The notes under the pieces: generated by a model
Database searches by the model: none
What the model was told of the DNA's origin: nothing
Seen by the model: only the letters and a program-made list of their open reading frames with translations
In this document: in pieces, positions 1 through 10,945 of the stretch
Layout: each line of letters opens with the position of its first letter
Position numbering within the stretch: the stretch's first letter is position 1
Position numbers and translations under genes: made by a program
Source of the DNA: Limonium bicolor
Lineage: Eukaryota; Streptophyta; Magnoliopsida; Caryophyllales; Plumbaginaceae
Direction of reading: 5' to 3'
Length of the DNA stretch: 64,000 nucleotides
NCBI GenBank assembly: GCA_023374045.1
Contig: CM041776.1
Coordinates: 144,277,296-144,341,295 of the forward strand

Positions 1-159
1 TACTTGGTTTATTTACGGCTTTCTACAAAGTTGTTTATAACCCAGGTGCACGCTTCTGTTTTTTTTATTTTTTAACGTTTTTTGACAGAAAATTAAAATG
101 AAATTGAAAGTTACCTAAACCAGGGTTTCGGAGGCAGGATTAGGTCAAATTTTAATTAC

Positions 160-412
160 GTCCGTAGCCACGGACCCCAGTTGAATTCGGTGATTTCAAA
201 AATAGAACTAAAATAAAAACGCAAACTTGAAAAGTCCGGGGCCACAGACAGGGTGTCCGTGGGCCCGGACATGTGTTGATAGAAACCCTAAAATTTGAAA
301 AATTGAAAAATATAAAATCCCGCCACCATCCGTGGGTGTCCGTGGTCACGGACAACCCGTCCGTGGTCCCGGACAATGAGTCCAAGGTCACGGACAGCCC
401 ACGGACAGTGGG
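160..412. repeat. Cluster of GTCCG(T/G)G...C(A/C)CGGAC dyads in LTR leader
   Basis: Half-sites GTCCG and CGGAC recur many times in about 250 bases, mostly as imperfect inverted pairs (for example 160-175, one mismatch). The homologous cluster in the right LTR copy is at 63638-63893 and includes a perfect 16-bp palindrome at 63878-63893. The cluster lies downstream of the TATA box, so it would be part of the transcript. Confidence 0.7.
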
Positions 413-990
413 TTTTCGATGGTTCCCGAGGGTGTTTTGAGCTCAAATTTTATGGGTGTGTAGCCTGAAGGATTTTAAACACGTTAGTAATTGAAAGAAC
501 TCAATTTGACATCAAAATTAATACAAAACTTAGCAAACAAGTAACATGGCAGTAGCTGAAACAATTAACGACACAGAAGCGAAAAAGAGTTAGTTTAAGC
601 CCACCTTTTGAGGCAAGACTGATAATATCGTGAGGAGTTAGGAAAATGAAATTTCTACCTGTTTTACCTTCGGATTCACGATGATTCTTCACACCTGGAT
701 TCGTCGAGTGCTCCGTTGATAGCAGACCCGAAAGGATTTCGAACCAAGCTTCTGGTTGTTGGTTGTTCTTGCCGTTCTTCACATTTTGGTGATGTTTTTA
801 TGGGGTTTTGATGATTATTGGTGCTTTGGAGATTGGAAAACGTGTTTAGATGGTGATTTCGGGGGATTTTCAGTATGATTTGGGTGGCCGGGTGTTGGAA
901 AATGTGAGAGAGAGAGAGGAGGCTGTGTTTTCTGACTCCCTAGGGTTCTTGAGTATATGATGTTCTAATCTTATCAAAAAACCTATCCCC

Positions 991-997
991 TTATATA
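991..997 (-). promoter_or_regulatory. TATA box of the left family-Z LTR
   Basis: TATATAA on the minus strand, within GTCTATATAAGGGG. The same box is at 63056-63062 (+) in the other copy, about 500 bases from the LTR start in both. Transcription would run leftwards, out of the window. Confidence 0.6.
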
Positions 998-1498
998 GAC
1001 TTTTTAAAGAAATCTGTAAAAGTAAAGTAATTTTTTGATATTTTAATTAAATGACTTCCCAAGGAATTTTGCTGTGAAATTTTAACCACGTGTCAAGGAT
1101 GGAAATTATGAATTTTCTGAAGTGGAATCGGTTTTTTAAAGTTGGAATATTTTAATTGAATTTCTCGTCGATTCAGTCAGAAATTGCTAGAAAATTATTG
1201 GAAATTCGAAAAATCAAAATTCCAACGCCATTATGCTTAGAATGTCATCCTCTATCATGGGTTAAAATATCAAAGCATTTCAAGCTGATTTGGGCCTCTT
1301 TCGGAGGAGAGAGAAAGCCTATAGGAGGTCCCATGAGCCTTAAAAATTACAAAAACGCCCCTGACAATGACGAAACTGCTCCTCATGCCCTGGGATGCGC
1401 CGATCGAGCCGGAATCCCTCATTACTCGATTAAATTCCCCTCACAACACCAAAATCTCGTAGACCCTAACCAGGGGGGTCAAAATTTTGGGTATAACA

Positions 1499-2860
1499 AG
1501 TATATACCTCAAGTGTTGGAAACAATAGAGGGAGTACTACATATAAGGTAGTAGCTCGACCTCAACCGACAGTAAGTCGGAAAGACCAACTGAATTAACA
1601 CAGCAGTACACAGAATAAGTTTCCAGAGAATGGAATATAAAATCTATAGCTCATCGAGTTCACATACAGTAAGAAATACTATGCGTTGATTGAGAAACCG
1701 TTACTCCCAAAATAAAAAGGGATAGACGGGTGTTATACAGTACACTAAGAATTACGACAAGAGTAAACTAGGCTCTTAAGTTATCAGGGTCGCACAGCAG
1801 AAGCTAGTGGGCCCATAATTCTAAAGTTGAATATGTATAGTGAATACGAGTAAAGAGTAAACGGCTAATTATCAATGCTTAAAATCCTGACAGGCCCGAA
1901 CCGAAACCGGTTATGAGTTAAATAAACTCCAATGAGAATTCTTGGTTCAGGGACTAAACCTCCAATATTGTTAAGATCCTCTGACCGGAACACAGTGTAT
2001 AATAGACCACATGGAAGTTAAAATACTTCATGGCCACGGAATGTCTTAAACCAATGTTAAGTTATAACATATGGCCGATTACGTGGGCGTAATCCCTTTT
2101 AAGGGGGGTAGAGCGCAAAATCACTTAGTGTATGTTTACATACAAGTGTATGTGAACTATGGTGTGCATAGCACAAAATAATTTGTTTTGACGATTGGTG
2201 TGTATGTTACATGAACATACGTATTCATTCATGGTTTAATGGTGGTTTAATTGTGTTCATTGCGCATAGAAGTTGCGAATATCATTGTTATAAGTGTACC
2301 TACCTTGTTAACATTGGTGTGAGAGTACAAGTGTAAAGAGAAACTCCTGGGGAACTAAAACCCCCGACAGTATATGTTTATATAAGACCAAATGTAGTAT
2401 TGTGATTTTGATCAATATATATATATATATATATTGTGATGTATGAAGTGGTATAATTCCCTAGGTAACTCGATTAGTGGTGAATTGAGAATGGTTGATG
2501 GACAGAGTTCCATCCTTTGGAGATGTATTGCCTTGTGATTATGACTAGAATAATCAAAGAAATAGAAAATGGAAGTAATTGAATTGTTTGATGGTGTGAT
2601 TGTGACTAGAAGGATTAAAAGATAGAAAATGGTAAATGTTTGAATTAGTTGCTGGTGTGAAATTGAAGTGGGAGGTGGAACTTGGTTTGCATGCGATCAA
2701 GGGAACCCAAACACAAATTGGGGTGGAAGGATAGTTCAACACTGATGCTGATCACATCTAGGTTGGATGACTCTTGAAGCTCCCTATAAGTGGTCACAAA
2801 TAATCACGTTAAGAATAAGATGCAGTTAGCATAAATTGGACTTGAGTTCGTTAGTTTAGG
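1499..2860 (+). repeat. Gypsy internal-region fragment, direct repeat of 54582-55910
   Basis: The sequence matches 54582-55910 in the same orientation over its whole length, from a shared block near 1531 (GGTAGTAGCTCGACCTC) to about 2860. In the right-hand element the copy lies between primer site and polypurine tract, so this is a detached piece of the 3' half of the same family. It includes a polypurine run at 2101-2108 with an upstream hairpin, and a (TA)n run near 2417-2434. No open frame with a recognisable domain was found. At about 2860 it joins an element in the opposite orientation. Confidence 0.7.
2077..2108 (+). other. Hairpin plus polypurine-tract-like site
   Basis: GATTACG (2077-2083), loop TGGG, CGTAATC (2088-2094) form a perfect 7-bp stem. 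Six bases later comes the purine run AAGGGGGG (2101-2108). The copy at 55154-55171 keeps stem and loop exactly. Purine runs of this kind prime plus-strand synthesis in LTR retrotransposons; a role for the hairpin is inference. Confidence 0.6.
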
Positions 2861-5800
2861 TACCTTGCAGATCCTCTTCCATTGGTGTGAACTCGTATCC
2901 CTCGTGTGTTGGTATTTTACTACACACCTATGGTTCATCCCTACTTTCAATTAGGGGAATCCATTTTTTTTAAAATCTTACGGGTCTGGTTTCATTTTTC
3001 CATTTGTAAGGTTCATAGGAACTGTCTTACACCCTCAGCATTAGCATGGACTTGCCCTTTCTTGGCAGTTGAGGCTTTCGCCCCAATGTCCATTATATCC
3101 CTTCTCATGTGCCATTCGCACATTTATATGTTTCTGAGTGGATATATAGGGTAATATATGTTGTATACATTTAAAGTACTCCATCGGTTTAACTCACCTT
3201 CCTCATTCTGCTTCCCGCCAACATAATTTGGTTAATAGTCTTTTATAATGGTCGCCTCATTGCGCACCATGTACCAGTCGACTAGACGGTTACCCACTAT
3301 TGCGGTTTGCATGGAGCACTTAATCTTCAGCTTAAGGTATCTTCTAAAATACTAGCTCTACCCCTTGCCTATTGTAGGTATACAATGCGATCATGGGTTT
3401 TAACTTGGCATACGTTTTCTGTTCAACCCTAATTGGTGATAATGTTCGCTTTATGGCTTGAGCATGTGGTTATTATTACTCAATGCGACATCATCGCCGC
3501 TCCCTCAGCGAGTAATATAACTCTCTTGTGCCCCCTTCCCGGGTAGCATCTATATAGCATTACAAAGGTTTCTCTCAAGGTGGTTAACATTGTGCTATCA
3601 TGAGCAAACTCTTACAACCTCATAAGGTACCACAATTCATCTTCTCATTAATGGGTTCTCCTTGCCTTTATCATTAAATCGGCCTTTGGCCTCTTCACAT
3701 ATGAAAATCTATAACACTTGTGTTCTAATCTCAAATCTGTGGAGTTACGACTTTCTGTTGTGTTACTATCAAGATATTCTTGATTTCTCCAACCTTGTTG
3801 GTTTGATCGAGATCTTTCTCGTCAATCCACGGTTTACCTAGTCAGAATTTCCATCTCTGACTTAGACACGGAGTTGATTACCTCTTGGGTTCTTACACTA
3901 CTCGTTTACATACATTGGGTACCGTACTAATACATTACTACCTACCTAACTAACTTAAAGAAAGTTTCATTAGGCCCACAAGCTCCTAGGAGTGTGGTCG
4001 TCCCATGTCTCATTTAGTGCACTCGTAGTGTTCGTACCCGGTGGTGATCACACTCTTAGTCCCGGTAATTTCTATTGGAGTAACTTGGCTGTCAATTCTT
4101 AACTGTTATTATTAGAATGGCCCTAGAGGGTTCTCTGGGTTCTATGGGTTCCTTACCCAAATATGTATGTTCGTTACCTTCTCTAAGATAGGTGTTGGCA
4201 ACATAGCGCCCTAATATTGGGTTTCACATGCTCGTTAAACGGTATTTATGAGTGGGGATTAGTACTTTGTTCACCGTCTCTCTCCCATTCACTCATAGGC
4301 TATTAATGCCGTTTATTATATGAGTTTCCGGTTCTCGAACTCCACCCAATTCATTGGGTTACACCCTTTGGTGTAGTTTGGACTCTATGATAAAGGTTGA
4401 CACGTCGTGGTTTCCCTGTTTTATGGTAGTCCCTTTTTATTAGTCTGATATTAATCAGTGTTTGTGATTTATCACCTTCGTTCTCCTAAATTTGGGTCAT
4501 TATGGTGGTATTAAATATATCCTCCCGTAGGCCTATGCCTTACGATATTTAAGATCAGTGCCTATTCTGATAGTTAAATAAATATTTGTGTATGTGTTTA
4601 GTTTAATCCTAGTTGGTTCTAATACCTTCTCCTGAGGGTTACAATTAGGTACTCACAAACTTAATGGGTTCTGCTGATCATCGCTCTTCGTTGTGTTGTT
4701 CTAACTCTTATTAGCTTCGTATCACATCCTTCCTTTTTGAGGTCACGGTATCTTCCATCCTCAGGTAAATTTATTGTTTAGTTAATATCCACTGCCCTTC
4801 GTACTGCTGTCTTGCAACCTACTGGATTCACAACACCCTCGGAGTGTGCGGTTCGAGCATAACATCGGCCCCTTCATTATATGTTCGCATCTATCTATAC
4901 TTCTCTTACGGCTCAAAATGGTTTGCCCTAACGGCACTTGTCTTTTGCTCCTCATCCGCTCAGTTGGATGGGTTATAATTTACATCTTGGTTTGTATAGC
5001 TCACTTCTTGCTTCTTTGCAATATTTAATGGCAGTGGTTTAACCATAGTGTCGCGCACTTCCTAAGTATGGTTGTGCTAGTCACGAAGACTCGACACTCC
5101 CCCCCCCCCCATATTACTTGACATTTAATGCCCATACCGGCACTGGGGTTAGGCTTGTAAGCACTAATTACAGTTATTTTCATTAACTCGGTTTCTCACT
5201 CTTCTAAATGGAGTATTCATGCTAGGTTTAATGGTCATACCGGCTAGGTTCTTCCGAGGTTTTATCGACCTCTCACCCAAGGGTTTCATGACCCTACCTT
5301 TAACAAGCTATGTCCTTGCTTCGTTGCATTACAGACTCACATGGAAGTTTAGCATTTATTGGTAGACACGGTGTCATACCACCCGAACAACTCGGTCCTT
5401 TGGGGATAGTTTACAGTTGCAGCACTTGTTGTAGCAAGTGTGCAAGGTAGGTTGAAATTTGGTACTATAGTTAGTATAGCACTTGGTGTGGCAAGTGTGC
5501 CATGCAGACTGGGCCACTAGTACGGTGCGTGTCAGTTGCAGTACTATTCCCTTATCGGGTTTCCACTCCTGTCGAGGAGGTTCTTGTTCATATTAATACA
5601 GTCTCATTCCCGCACTCGTTTCCACAAGTTTACTGTGGTAGTAAGGTATTACTTCCCTTTGAGATGTTGCATTGTAGCACATTTAGTGAGTTCTTATTTC
5701 AACAGCTCCCATGATCTCTTCACATACACGTCGGGCCATCTTGAACCTTCAGTGTTGCATGGGCTCAGAGTCACTCGCTTCGGGTGAGACTTCAAAAAAG

Positions 5801-6582
5801 GAGTCAGTTCCGCATGTTACGTATCTCATAGGTTGATCTCCACTCGTCGTTTCCACTCTCCTCCCCCCCCCCCCCCCCGGCGCACTTATTAGTGCTTTTC
5901 CTGGATGTAGGACAGGGTTGCATCGTCTTATTACAAGCTGACCCCATAAGTCCTATGGGAAATTATCTCATTAACTTCAGTTTAATATTCAATTCATACT
6001 TGGTATTGTAGTGTCTCGTAGACCTCACGTCATTACCAAGACCCCCGGTCCTCAACAATTCATCGCATCTCATGTTCTCATCTCTTACAATTATCACAAC
6101 TCTCATAGCAACCACATCGGGTCATCCTGATTTGGTGGGATTATCCTTCTCCGTGGTGCTTCTCATTTCATTGCCTCACTAGGCAGTACTCATGGTACGG
6201 GAGCGGCGGGTGGGGTACCATTGCTAATTCCCGGGATGTACTCCCATCAAGTGCGAGTGGTTCCTACCGTCTTCGCGTTACTTGGGGTTGCTGGACTTCC
6301 ACCACCTTCTGTCATGCCTCGTCCTTCATTAGTAATCTCACCTGGACCATTCCCTGATGTCTGTCAGGAGGACGGGTTAGACCCTTACTCGGTATCGTAC
6401 CGCAGTCTTGGTCATTAAATATTGGAGTGCCTCCACGGCTATTGTGTACAAGAATCTAGCATTGCACCGACCTCGCAAGGTCATGTATCCTCACAACGTT
6501 TCCCGTATCCCCAAAACCTATGCTCACTGTTTAAATCCTACTATCTTGTCATTAGAGCGGTACTCCGCTCTGATACCACTTT
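2861..6582 (-). mobile_element. Decayed internal region of a minus-strand gypsy-type element
   Basis: Orientation comes from the primer-binding site at 6567-6578 and the LTR edge at 6583, which place the body to the left on the minus strand. I could not recognise gag, protease, reverse transcriptase or integrase motifs in any frame; all frames are broken by stops. There are long C runs near 5098-5110 and 5863-5878. Distant similarity at the primer end links it to the element at 51406-56575. The left edge is the abrupt orientation change at about 2860, so the 3' LTR is missing. Confidence 0.55.
6551..6578 (-). other. tRNA-Met primer-binding site inside a hairpin
   Basis: On the minus strand TGGTATCAGAGC (6578-6567) is the usual plant primer site complementary to initiator tRNA-Met. 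It overlaps an inverted repeat: 6551-6560 pairs with 6565-6574 (one mismatch in ten) across a 4-base loop, AGTA on the minus strand. The related site at 51411-51438 has the same loop and a perfect stem. Confidence 0.8.
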
Positions 6583-7341
6583 TGTAACACCCCGACTTAA
6601 TCGGCTCCTAATCGTCATCTAAACATCGCACTTAACAGATAATCACAGCGGTAATCTAAACATTAATTGAACTACAGGTGTTACTGTTCTCACTCGCCCA
6701 TACGAGTGATAACGCATTTACTTAAACATTCATAATACGAAACAATTTCTCGTAGTGATAACATGAGATATATCTTACTTTCCATTCCAACCCAAAATAC
6801 ATTCATTAGTGAGCATTCTAAGTATTCAAGTCCTATACACGTTTCTACATTCGTATCATAATACAACGGTACATAATTTAATAACTGTGACTAGCTACCC
6901 AGCGCGTCCCGCTCTCTGTCGACGCCGGAAGCTGCATACCTGAAAGTGTTTGTTTGTGGTATGGAATCAGCCCCTGATGAGTATGCTACTACATGACTAT
7001 CATGCCCCCTCAGACCCCCACTTAATTGGTCGAGAGCATGCAGTCCATTTTCATGCATTTCCGTTTTAATATAAAACTGTAAAGCAATAATATTGCAGTA
7101 AACTCAAATAACAAACAAGCCCCCGGCTTCACATATCACACCAACAATAAACTAACCGAAATGCATCACAATGCATATATGAGTACAATGACTCCACTCA
7201 ACCAAATACATAATAATTCACATACGAGTACACCGACTCAGCTCAGCCAAATGCATAATAATTCATATACGAGTACAGCGACTCAGCTCAACCAAAAACA
7301 TAATAATTCATATACGAGTACAGTAACTCAACTCAACCAAT
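6583..7341 (-). repeat. 5' LTR (truncated) of the decayed minus-strand gypsy element
   Basis: In plus orientation it starts TGTAACACCCCG at 6583, so on the minus strand it ends GTGTTACA, four bases from the primer site. That end resembles the LTR ends at 51405 and 60913 (CGCTGC...GTTACA). The far end is lost at the junction near 7341, where the tandem repeat of this LTR abuts the coiled-coil sequence of the next element. No partner LTR was found to the left. Confidence 0.6.
7160..7340. repeat. 51-bp tandem repeat, about 3.5 units
   Basis: Units share CATAATAATTCATATACGAG and ACTCAGCTCAACCAAA with a few substitutions. Because 51 is a multiple of three, the array stays open and runs on into the coiled-coil frame at 7341, giving that ORF a false N-terminus. 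Confidence 0.75.
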
Positions 7342-8740
7342 CCAAGCTTCGCTACGAGGAAAGCCGAGCCAATAATGTTGAAGAGGAACTGAAGTTGTCC
7401 CGCTCCTCTCACGATGCTTACATTGATCAGGTTGAGTATGAGATTGACCGTAAGGCAAAGGAGAGAACTGAGGCAATAAACAAAGACCTGCAGTTGTCCC
7501 GGCGAGAATGCGAGCGTCAGTGTGATGAGTATGAGTTGCAGTTGAAGAAACTCCGAGAAGAAAACTTTTCTCTAAAAGGCCGGATCGTGGAAGCTGACAA
7601 CACTTTGATAGAGGTATGAAATCATCTCTTCTTTTTTGAGAAAGATAAGCCGACTCGGGCCTTCTCTGACCTAGACATTTTGCTGGATCAAGTGCGCTCT
7701 ATTCACCGGAACGAGGTGAACTCTCTTCAGGCTGACAAGACCTTTTTCTATCAGGAGAGGAATTCTTACAAGCAGGAGGCTGAAACGCTCGAACTGGAGA
7801 AGCAAACTCTTCAGCGGGAGAATGAGGCCCTTGTGAAGGAAAAAGAAAAGCTCATGCAGGAGCTTGATCGCCTGTCGGAGGAAAAGGCCGCACTGGACGA
7901 GCAGTCAAGGTCCTCCTTTGATCAAGAGAAGCAGTCTCTGCTCCGAGATTGCTCTCTTTTGGAAGAGGAGAAGAAAACCCTTGCTGCGGATAAAGTTGTC
8001 TTGATAGAAGAGAGGACCAGGTTGGAAGAGAGAGTAAAAGAGCTGGAGGAAGCCAAGTTTCGTTCTCAAGCCGAGAATACTGAGCCATCAGGCCATGGTA
8101 AACTTTCAGATCTTTGACTTCTGTTTCTTCTTTTGTCCCTTCTTCTTCTTACTCTTTTTTTGTGTTCCGGCTAGGCTTGAGTTCTGCCAACCTACTGAAG
8201 CACGTCAATCAGTTGAATGGTCGGGTAGTCCGTGCTAAGGAGGAGCTGTCCTTCGCCAATTCTAAACGTGATAAGTATCGAGCCCAAGTCCTGACCCTTG
8301 AATCTCAAGTGGCCAGGCTTAAGTCATTTTCCCAGCAGTCTCAGGAGGAGATACAGAAGCAAGGAACCATTAATGCCCATCTAAAGGAGTCCTTTGCTTC
8401 TCAGTGCCGCCGGATAGTCGATATTTGCCAGTAGATTGTCTCAGATCACTCTCTCGAGAAAGGAGAGTTACTGGATGATGATATGTACAACAAGCTGGAA
8501 TTCAAGGCCGTTACTCAGAAGTCCGACTTCTTCTTGGAGCTCGAGAGGTTCTGCCGCAGTCCTGGAGAGACATGCTTTGGCGCCGGCGAAGCCTTATTCC
8601 TTCCAGCTGGAAGCAACATCCTGCCGTCTGCCGGAGGGATGCAGCGTCTTTCTAAGAGGTCCAAGTCTTCTGAGAGTGTGGCTGGTAGCGGCGATAGATT
8701 ATTAGTTGCTGAAAAAGAAGCTGTAGAAAAAGTAGAATAG
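7342..8740 (+). pseudogene. Antisense coiled-coil ORF of the Tat element, spliced, N-terminally truncated
   Basis: Three blocks of strongly predicted coiled coil, rich in Glu, Lys, Leu, Gln and Arg, lie at 7342-7613, about 7675-8098 and 8175-8740. The gaps look like introns: GTATGA (7614) to CTAG (7674), and GTAAAC to CGGCTAG (about 8099-8174). The second splice keeps the frame; the first needs one base more or less. An in-frame TAG at 8432-8434 follows a Gln codon and the same frame continues to a stop at 8738-8740. The N-terminal part is lost at the 7341 junction. Orientation is opposite to gag-pol. Rice proteins annotated as 'putative gypsy type transposon' (Pfam Transposase_28) have such a coiled-coil tail, so I infer this is that tail; the diagnostic N-terminal domain is not present. 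Its function is unknown. Confidence 0.6.
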
Positions 8741-9097
8741 AAGTTTTGTTTTTATTTCTAGAGGGGTTTTTGTTTCGGCACGTATTTTTTGTGTTTGCCG
8801 ATTCTTTTGTAATGATCATATTTTGTAACTGTTTTTACCCCACACTTTGGGAGAAATATAAGCTATATTTTTCACCATCTTTTCTTATTTGTCTGCCGAA
8901 GTACCTCTTTTGAGCCATGTTTTCTATTGCCGTGATATTCTCTCTTCTTTTTTTTAATGGCGCACGTATGGTTATCCTATGCAAGTTATGTCAGTTTGCA
9001 GCTTTGGACTTTTGTTCCGGCCGGATCTTTTTCTTTCAAAGTATGGTCATCTATGGTTTTTAGCCGGATTTTTTTTTAAGATATGGAAGCCTGCGGC
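8741..9097. other. Spacer between the antisense ORF and the tandem array
   Basis: T-rich sequence that would be the 3' untranslated part of the coiled-coil transcript. GGCCGG motifs and diverged versions of the 42-bp unit begin to appear from about 9015. No ORF with a recognisable domain. Confidence 0.5.
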
Positions 9098-9786
9098 CCG
9101 TTGGCCGGTGCCTATTTTCAAGGCATGATAACCTGCGGCTCGTTGGCCGGTGCTTACTTTCAAGGCATGATAGCCTGCGGCTCGTTGGCCGGTGCTTACT
9201 TTCAACGCATGATAGCCTGCGGCTCGTTGGCCGGTGCTTACTTTCAAGGCATGATAGCCTGTAGCTCGTTGGCCGGTGCTTACTTTCAAGGCATGATAGC
9301 CTGGCTCGTTGGCCGGTGCTTACTTTCAAGGCATGATAGCCTGCGGCTCGTTGGCCGGTGCTTACTTTCAAGGCATGATAGCCTGCGGCTCGTTGGCCGG
9401 TGCTTACTTTCAAGGCATGATAGCCTGCGGCTCGTTGGCCGGTGCTTACTTTCAAGGCATGATAGCCTGCGGCTCGTTGGCCGGTGCTTACTTTCAAGGC
9501 ATGATAGCCTGCGGCTCGTTGGCCGGTGCTTACTTTCAAGGCATGATAGCCTGCGGCTCGTTGGCCGGTGCTTACTTTCAAGGCATGATAGCCTGCGGCT
9601 CGTTGGCCGGTGCTTACTTTCAAGGCATGATAGCCTGCGGCTCGTTGGCCGGTGCTTACTTTCAAGGCATGATAGCCTGCGGCTCGTTGGCCGGTGCTTA
9701 CTTTCAAGGCATGATAGCCTGCGGCTCGTTGGCCGGTGCTTACTTTCAAGGCATGATAGCCTGCGGCTCGTTGGCCGGTGCATACT
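9098..9786. repeat. 42-bp tandem (satellite-like) array, 17 units
   Basis: The core TTGGCCGGTG occurs 17 times at 42-bp spacing. The unit continues with CTTACTTTCAAGGCATGATAG and CCTGCGGCTCG. Units right of about 9320 are practically identical, while the first five or six on the left carry substitutions; one unit near 9300 lacks two bases. Since 42 is a multiple of three, long open frames arise on both strands (about 245-277 codons) and are not evidence of a protein. Tandem repeats in the region after pol are a known property of Tat/Ogre elements and a proposed source of satellite DNA. Confidence 0.95.
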
Positions 9787-9849
9787 TTTGCTCTTTTTGA
9801 AAATAATACCTCTTTATTAATGAATCGTAAATTTTTACATAGAATTTTT

Positions 9850-10905
9850 TTAACATTCTCCATGCCAATGTGGCAATTCGTATCCTTCACCATTTTTCAG
9901 GCGGTATGAAGCTCGTCCTGTCCTTTGGTGTATGATGTATGGTCCTTCCCATTGGGGTTCTAGCTTCTTAGGCTGCTTAACTTCTCGAAGAACCAACTCT
10001 CCTGGGGCAAAACTCCGCTCCTTTATCCTTTGGTTGAAATATCGCTCAACTCTGGATTTATCTTTCGCCATCCTTATTGCGGCGGCCATTCTAGTCTCCT
10101 CGAGGAGGTCTAGACGATCTTGTATTCCTTGATTGTTGACTTCTTCGTCATATGATTCCCACCTTATTGATGGCACCACAATTTCCGCCGGAATGACAGC
10201 CTCCGAACCATATGTTAGTCTGTAGGGTGTTTCCCCTGTCGGCCCCCTTTCCGTTGTTCTGTAAGACCAAGGATCTGGGGTAACAGCTCTGCCCACTTTC
10301 CCTTTCTTTCATCGAGTTTTTTCTTTATTGCCCTCACTATCTGACCATTACATTCTCGACTTGCCCATTTGCCTGAGGGTGTGCTACTGATGCGAACCTT
10401 AAGTCAATCTTCCATTCTTCACAGAATTCCCGGAAGCTCTCGCAGTTGAACTGAGTTCCATTATCAGTTATTATTGTCTTTGGTATGCCGAACCTGCATA
10501 CCACATATTTCCAGATGAATTCCTGTGACTTTCTAGCCGTGATAGAGATAGTGGGCATTGCCTCGACCCATTTTGTGAAATAGTCGATTGCAACGTATAT
10601 GAACTTGAACCTTCCTGGTGAAGCTTCTGGGAATGGTCCCACAATATCTAATCCCACATAGCAAAAGGGATTGGGCAGAGGATAGATTTTTGTTCCGCCG
10701 GAGGATTGTGTATTTTGTTCCCGTGTTCCTGACACTTGAGACACTTTTGTATGTATTCTTTGCAATGTTCCATCATTTTTGGCCAAAAGTACCCGAGCCT
10801 CAGGATTTTGTGCGTTGTGGTTCTTTCTCCTTGGTGGTTTCCACAGAGCCCGTCATGCACCTCTTTTATTAGTTCTGCTCCTTCGGCTATGGTAACACAC
10901 TTCAA
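9850..10905 (-). pseudogene. Tat integrase
   Basis: The minus-strand frame from 10905 shows the N-terminal zinc-binding HHCC region (GNHQGER..., then CLKCQEHG). The catalytic core follows: DIVGPFPEA with the first Asp, TDNGTQF with the second, and the region HPQANGQVENVMVR with the Glu. The C-terminal part ends near 9850. Integrase inserts the cDNA into host DNA. Breaks: a change of frame within 10648-10786, a further interruption at about 10296-10337, and one base at about 9860, after which the pol frame has no stop and reads on into the 42-bp array. Whether these breaks are biological or sequencing error is unclear. Confidence 0.85.
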
Positions 10906-10945
10906 TGCTGGTCTTGCAAAAGATCGCTTATATAGCTGGTTATTC

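Larger units (their letters stand above)
1..1498 (-). repeat. LTR of a gypsy-type retrotransposon (family Z), left copy, cut by the window edge
   Basis: This stretch is the reverse complement, with moderate divergence, of 62553-64000. On the minus strand it begins TGTTATACCC at 1498, a canonical TG LTR start, and runs off the left edge of the window. It contains a minus-strand TATA box at 991-997 followed by a leader holding clustered GTCCG dyads. The open frames here (for example 1156-1551 and 501-782) have counterparts in the right copy only because the nucleotides match; they have no recognisable domain. I see no primer-binding site or internal region inside the window, so a solo LTR and the 5' LTR of a full element cannot be told apart. 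Confidence 0.8.

Noticed and set aside
501..782. Possible LTR-encoded small protein in family Z
   Set aside because: Similar reading in both copies but the right copy is interrupted, and the position is leader RNA.
1156..1551. ORF conserved between the two window ends (62586-62843 antisense)
   Set aside because: Conservation follows nucleotide similarity of two LTR copies; frame ends differ and no domain is present.
5863..5878. Long C run as a functional site
   Set aside because: Homopolymers also occur near 5098, 40705 and 55180 and are prone to length error; no context supports function.
7852..8088. Minus-strand ORF opposite the coiled coil
   Set aside because: Shadow of the repetitive Glu/Lys codons of the real frame.
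9098..9786. CRISPR-like array
   Set aside because: Units are contiguous 42-bp tandem repeats without unique spacers, in a plant retrotransposon.
9060..9893. Long open frames on both strands over the 42-bp array, looking like repeat proteins
   Set aside because: The unit length is a multiple of three, so open frames persist automatically on both strands; no start context or homology.
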